Below the pieces are notes generated by a model. It saw only the letters and a program-made list of their open reading frames with translations. It had not been told where the DNA came from and ran no database searches. DNA of 64,000 nucleotides from NCBI GenBank assembly GCA_000733415.1, contig KL662191.1, positions 1,811,029 through 1,875,028 on the forward strand, written 5' to 3'. A program made the position numbers and the translations under genes. Of the stretch, positions 61,848-64,000 are shown piece after piece. Each line of letters opens with the position of its first letter. The stretch's first letter is position 1. This stretch comes from [Leptolyngbya] sp. JSC-1. Lineage in GTDB: Bacteria; Cyanobacteriota; Cyanobacteriia; Elainellales; Elainellaceae.

Positions 61848-62462
61848 TCAGGATGCCATAAAGCCATAGCCCCGCCAGACGGCTACCAGAACGCCCTGAA
61901 TCACCACATCGGTTGCTGGGGCTTCTATCACAGGATAGTTGGGGTTTGCTGGTTCCAGTTTTACCTGGTTGGCTTTGCGGTGGTAGTACTTCAGCGTTTG
62001 TCCCTCGCCATTCACCCTAGCTGCCACAATCGTACCGTTCTTGACGGTTTTGGGATCCTGCACTGGGCGCATAATCACCACATCGCCATCTGCAATTAAT
62101 GCGTCAATCATACTGTCGCCCCGAACCCGCAAGGCATAATCTCCGGGTCGAAGTAAGGAGCTAGAGAAATCCAACTGCTCTACTGCATCTGAGAAAGATT
62201 CAACTACCGAACCAGCTGCAATCGCCCCCACAATGGGTAGACCTTGGGGCCGCAGAATCCGAATCGTTCTCGCCCGGCCTTCAGTCCAATCAATGTATCC
62301 TTTTGCTCTGAGATGCTCCAGCCGACTCTGGATCGGCGCAGGAGACTTTAGCCCCATCGCTCGCATCATTTGACGAATCGACGGCGAATGCTGATTTTGC
62401 TTGATATATTCCACCAGCCAGTCAAAAAGCTGCTGCTGGACTTCAGTAAGACGAGCGTCCAT
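61848..62462 (-). CDS. lexA: LexA repressor (S24 autopeptidase)
   Basis: A 204-residue LexA. The N-terminal winged helix (SPSIRQMMRAMGLKSPAPIQ) binds DNA. The peptidase half keeps the cleavage Ala83-Gly84 (GAIAAGSV), Ser117 (RGDSMIDA) and Lys158 (QTLKYYH), so, unlike Synechocystis LexA, which lacks these, self-cleavage under DNA damage is plausible. A 19-base perfect palindrome 136 bp upstream may be an operator. The gene is followed downstream by DUF429. Confidence 0.95.
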   Translation of the reverse strand: MDARLTEVQQQLFDWLVEYIKQNQHSPSIRQMMRAMGLKSPAPIQSRLEHLRAKGYIDWTEGRARTIRILRPQGLPIVGAIAAGSVVESFSDAVEQLDFSSSLLRPGDYALRVRGDSMIDALIADGDVVIMRPVQDPKTVKNGTIVAARVNGEGQTLKYYHRKANQVKLEPANPNYPVIEAPATDVVIQGVLVAVWRGYGFMAS

Positions 62463-62597
62463 AGAACATTACCATTGGCAGAAAATAAAGGGCCAATCAA
62501 TCGCTCCTAGAACATTTGTATCACCAAATGATTCAGCTTGTCTAGTTTTGTTGATTCCTAGTTTTGCTAATCGCTATTTGTGATTAACGTAAATAGG

Positions 62598-62616
62598 ATG
62601 TCTGTACTACAGACAT
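62598..62616. promoter_or_regulatory. 19-bp perfect palindrome upstream of lexA
   Basis: ATGTCTGTA-C-TACAGACAT, perfect over nine bases per arm, 136-154 bp before the lexA start, in the gap between lexA and cytM. Next to it are overlapping AGTAC motifs (GTACTACAG, ATGTACTAAG), the core of cyanobacterial SOS boxes (GTAC-N4-GTTC type). It could be a LexA or other repressor site, or a terminator for cytM. Confidence 0.6.
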
Positions 62617-62686
62617 GTACTAAGAGTATCGGATTTTGGTGGCAATTTCTACTGCTTGGCTAAAAATATTTTGATATAGAAAATTT

Positions 62687-63076
62687 TCAGAGGGTTTGCA
62701 AATACTCCAGCAGGTCTGCCATTTCCTGCGGGCTAGGTTGAAACTGCGGCATTGGGGGAGTTTTACCGCTGGTTACCTGATGAATCAGCCCAATTCGCGA
62801 CTTGCGGGACGCGACATGGTGCAAACTCGGACCGACTCGACCATCCGCAGCAACCCCATGACAACCGGCACAATTCAACTGAAAAATCACCTGCCCCTGA
62901 GCCGGATTGCCATTCAGCCCTAAAACATGCTGTACGTAAGGATCAGAATGGCGAGACTGGTAGAACATTAATGTCACAACTAGCAGGGCAACCAAAACCG
63001 CTAGAACGATCCAAGCCGCCTTCTGAACTGAGATGTCGGTGGTTGCAATTTGGTTATCCAAAAGCTCTTTTGCCAT
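62687..63076 (-). CDS. cytM: Membrane-anchored cytochrome cM
   Basis: A 129-residue class I c-type cytochrome. An N-terminal uncleaved helix (AAWIVLAVLVALLVVTLMFY, 20-39) precedes the haem domain with NCAGCHG (Cys69, Cys72, His73) and the axial Met109 in GKTPPMPQFQPSPQEMADLL. The stretch DPYVQHVLGL and VGPSLHHVASRKSRIGLIHQ match CytM of cyanobacteria, which dampens respiration/photosynthesis electron flow under stress. The start is the ATG at 63076. It is divergent from petG across 324 bp. Confidence 0.95.
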   Translation of the reverse strand: MAKELLDNQIATTDISVQKAAWIVLAVLVALLVVTLMFYQSRHSDPYVQHVLGLNGNPAQGQVIFQLNCAGCHGVAADGRVGPSLHHVASRKSRIGLIHQVTSGKTPPMPQFQPSPQEMADLLEYLQTL

Positions 63077-63400
63077 CAAAAACGGTTAGTGAACGAGAAG
63101 CGCAGGCAGACCAGCGACATACCTCAAGAATTTAACTTACTTCATCTAAAAACTAGAGGTTATTTAACTTTTCTAAAGCATTACCTCAGCCTGAAGCTTG
63201 TCTTGCATCCTAAAAGGTACATAGCAGAGCAAGTACGAACCTTGTCTTGCATGCTTTTCAAGCCAAACTGCCTCGTTTGGGAGGGTTGACCCTTTGGTCT
63301 GTCTTCCCTCAAGAATTATGATAGAAGAATAAAAAGCATTAAGAGAAAGTTGGGTCGTTAAATTTGATAAAATCCAAATCGACGCTAAGGAGATGAAGCA
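63077..63400. other. Divergent promoter region of cytM and petG, 324 bp
   Basis: Holds promoters in both directions. The petG side has a poly-purine stretch AGAAGAATAAAAAGCATTAAGAG. No gene found. Confidence 0.5.
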
Positions 63401-63514
63401 GTGGTTGAACCTTTACTTTCGGGCATTGTGCTAGGTCTGATTCCAGTAACGCTGGCCGGTTTGTTTGTAGCGGCCTATTTGCAATACAAGCGCGGCAACC
63501 AGCTTAATCTTTAA
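63401..63514 (+). CDS. petG: Cytochrome b6f subunit PetG
   Basis: A 37-residue single-helix thylakoid subunit of the b6f complex: [20 protein letters not shown] then [17 protein letters not shown] matches PetG throughout. It starts with GTG at 63401, AAGGAG nine bases upstream. It is too short for common filters. A terminator hairpin follows at 63582. It lies beside cytM, a pairing seen in other cyanobacteria. Confidence 0.96.
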   Translation: MVEPLLSGIVLGLIPVTLAGLFVAAYLQYKRGNQLNL

Positions 63515-63581
63515 ATTGGCATGGTTGCTAATCTGAGCAGATTCATTCAATTTGGTTAGCAAACTTGATAAGCAAACACAA

Positions 63582-63636
63582 CCTTTCCTTCTGTGCTGCT
63601 CTTGAGCCTGTAGAAGGAAAGGATTTTGATTATTTG
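63582..63636 (+). terminator. Terminator downstream of petG
   Basis: CCTTTCCTTCT and AGAAGGAAAGG form a perfect 11-base stem with a 19-base loop, followed by ATTTTGATTATTT. It could also work for the converging flavin monooxygenase gene. Confidence 0.8.
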
Positions 63637-63645
63637 GACGCTTTC

Positions 63646-64000
63646 TCAAGAGCCAAGCAAATATTCGTTAACCACACTCCATGCGTTCGAGTGGGATGCT
63701 TTTCTTCTGGCCGCGATGTAGTCAGCTAGGTAGTTGGCGTCCCGTGCGATGCCGGAAAACCGGCCCGAACCCCAGGTGTAGAGCCATGGCAGTCCTAGAA
63801 AATACAGGCCGCGCACCGCAGTCACTCCCCGTTCGTGCCCTGGATAACCCTTGCCGTCAAACACGGGGACCTCAACCCAGCTAAAGTCAGACTGATAGCC
63901 AGTACACCAGATGACGGTACCGATATTGGCCTGCTCGTAATTCAACGACAACACTTCTGTTTCAGGTTGCCAAACGGGGCTGTAGGGTGATTCGGTTGGA
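63646..64000 (-). CDS. Flavin-containing monooxygenase (CzcO-like), 5' end outside window
   Basis: The C-terminal 118 residues of an FAD/NADP oxidoreductase of the FMO/CzcO type. The frame stays open up to the right edge (ESPYSPVWQPETEV precedes NYEQANIGTVIWCTGY). The WCTGY with the fingerprint NIGTVIWCTGYQSDF is the second nucleotide-linked motif of these enzymes, followed by GLYFLGLPWLYTWGSGRFSG. About two thirds of the protein lies outside. Substrate unknown. Confidence 0.85.
   Translation of the reverse strand, partial: PTESPYSPVWQPETEVLSLNYEQANIGTVIWCTGYQSDFSWVEVPVFDGKGYPGHERGVTAVRGLYFLGLPWLYTWGSGRFSGIARDANYLADYIAARRKASHSNAWSVVNEYLLGS

Overview
The window comes from a cyanobacterial chromosome. 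The evidence is the cytochrome b6f subunit genes petM and petG, membrane-anchored cytochrome cM, the photosystem II assembly factor Ycf39, the C5-pathway enzyme HemL, a DevBCA-type exporter, SmtB/metallothionein and an InrS-like metal sensor, and several protein families largely confined to cyanobacteria (DUF2808, DUF3155, DUF4168, DUF4327, alr0857-like). Genus cannot be fixed by eye. The many short tandem repeats between genes, with few GCGATCGC (HIP1) sites, would fit a filamentous Leptolyngbya-like strain, but that is inference.

Layout. 1-9.5 kb: truncated MBOAT acyltransferase, small exported or hypothetical proteins, a quinone-oxidoreductase-like enzyme, a ribbon-helix-helix-like protein, a small gene built around 15-bp tandem repeats, an alr0857-like protein, a double GNAT protein and a TerB-like protein. 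9.8-15.1 kb: Tat-exported metallo-beta-lactamase-fold hydrolase, an ABC exporter half-transporter, a one-helix membrane peptide and an NmrA-type reductase. 15.3-17 kb: a scar region with a class F sortase beside a broken histidine kinase and the tail of a retropepsin-like protease. 17-21 kb: hisIE, hemL, a Uma2-type nuclease and a metallothionein gene (smtA) with a 12-2-12 operator. 21-26.1 kb: TetR regulator and DevBCA-like efflux operon. 26.2-30.3 kb: accessory island (Uma2, P-loop NTPase-TPR protein, DUF6888/DUF6887 pair between 79-bp direct repeats, antitoxin plus wrecked toxin). 30.3-33 kb: PAS-GGDEF-EAL protein.

34-48 kb is mostly housekeeping: ABC-F protein, gpmI, secG, an exported matrixin-like protease, pdxA, petM, smtB and ycf39, then the conserved rpmH-rnpA-PH protein-yidC-jag-yceD cluster on the minus strand. 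48-57.8 kb: DUF2808 protein, a kinase-N-lobe-only membrane protein, a CsoR/InrS-type nickel or copper sensor, MsrP, DUF3155, a GAF histidine kinase, a PhyH dioxygenase with a GT2 glycosyltransferase, and a GT8 glycosyltransferase. 57.8-64 kb: tRNA-Arg(ACG), MFS transporter, coiled-coil membrane protein, DUF429 protein, LexA, cytM, petG and a flavin monooxygenase that runs off the right edge.

Two threads link genes. Metal homeostasis: smtA with its operator at 20.6 kb, its likely repressor SmtB at 42.5 kb, and the InrS-like sensor at 50.1 kb. Photosynthetic electron transport: petM, petG, cytM, ycf39 and hemL. The most unusual material is the scar and repeat structure: three or four gene remnants, a dispersed GTGTGGGG-expanding element in two copies, related 15-bp tandem repeats at two or three loci, and the DUF6888/6887 cassette bounded by copies of the end of the neighbouring NTPase-TPR gene.
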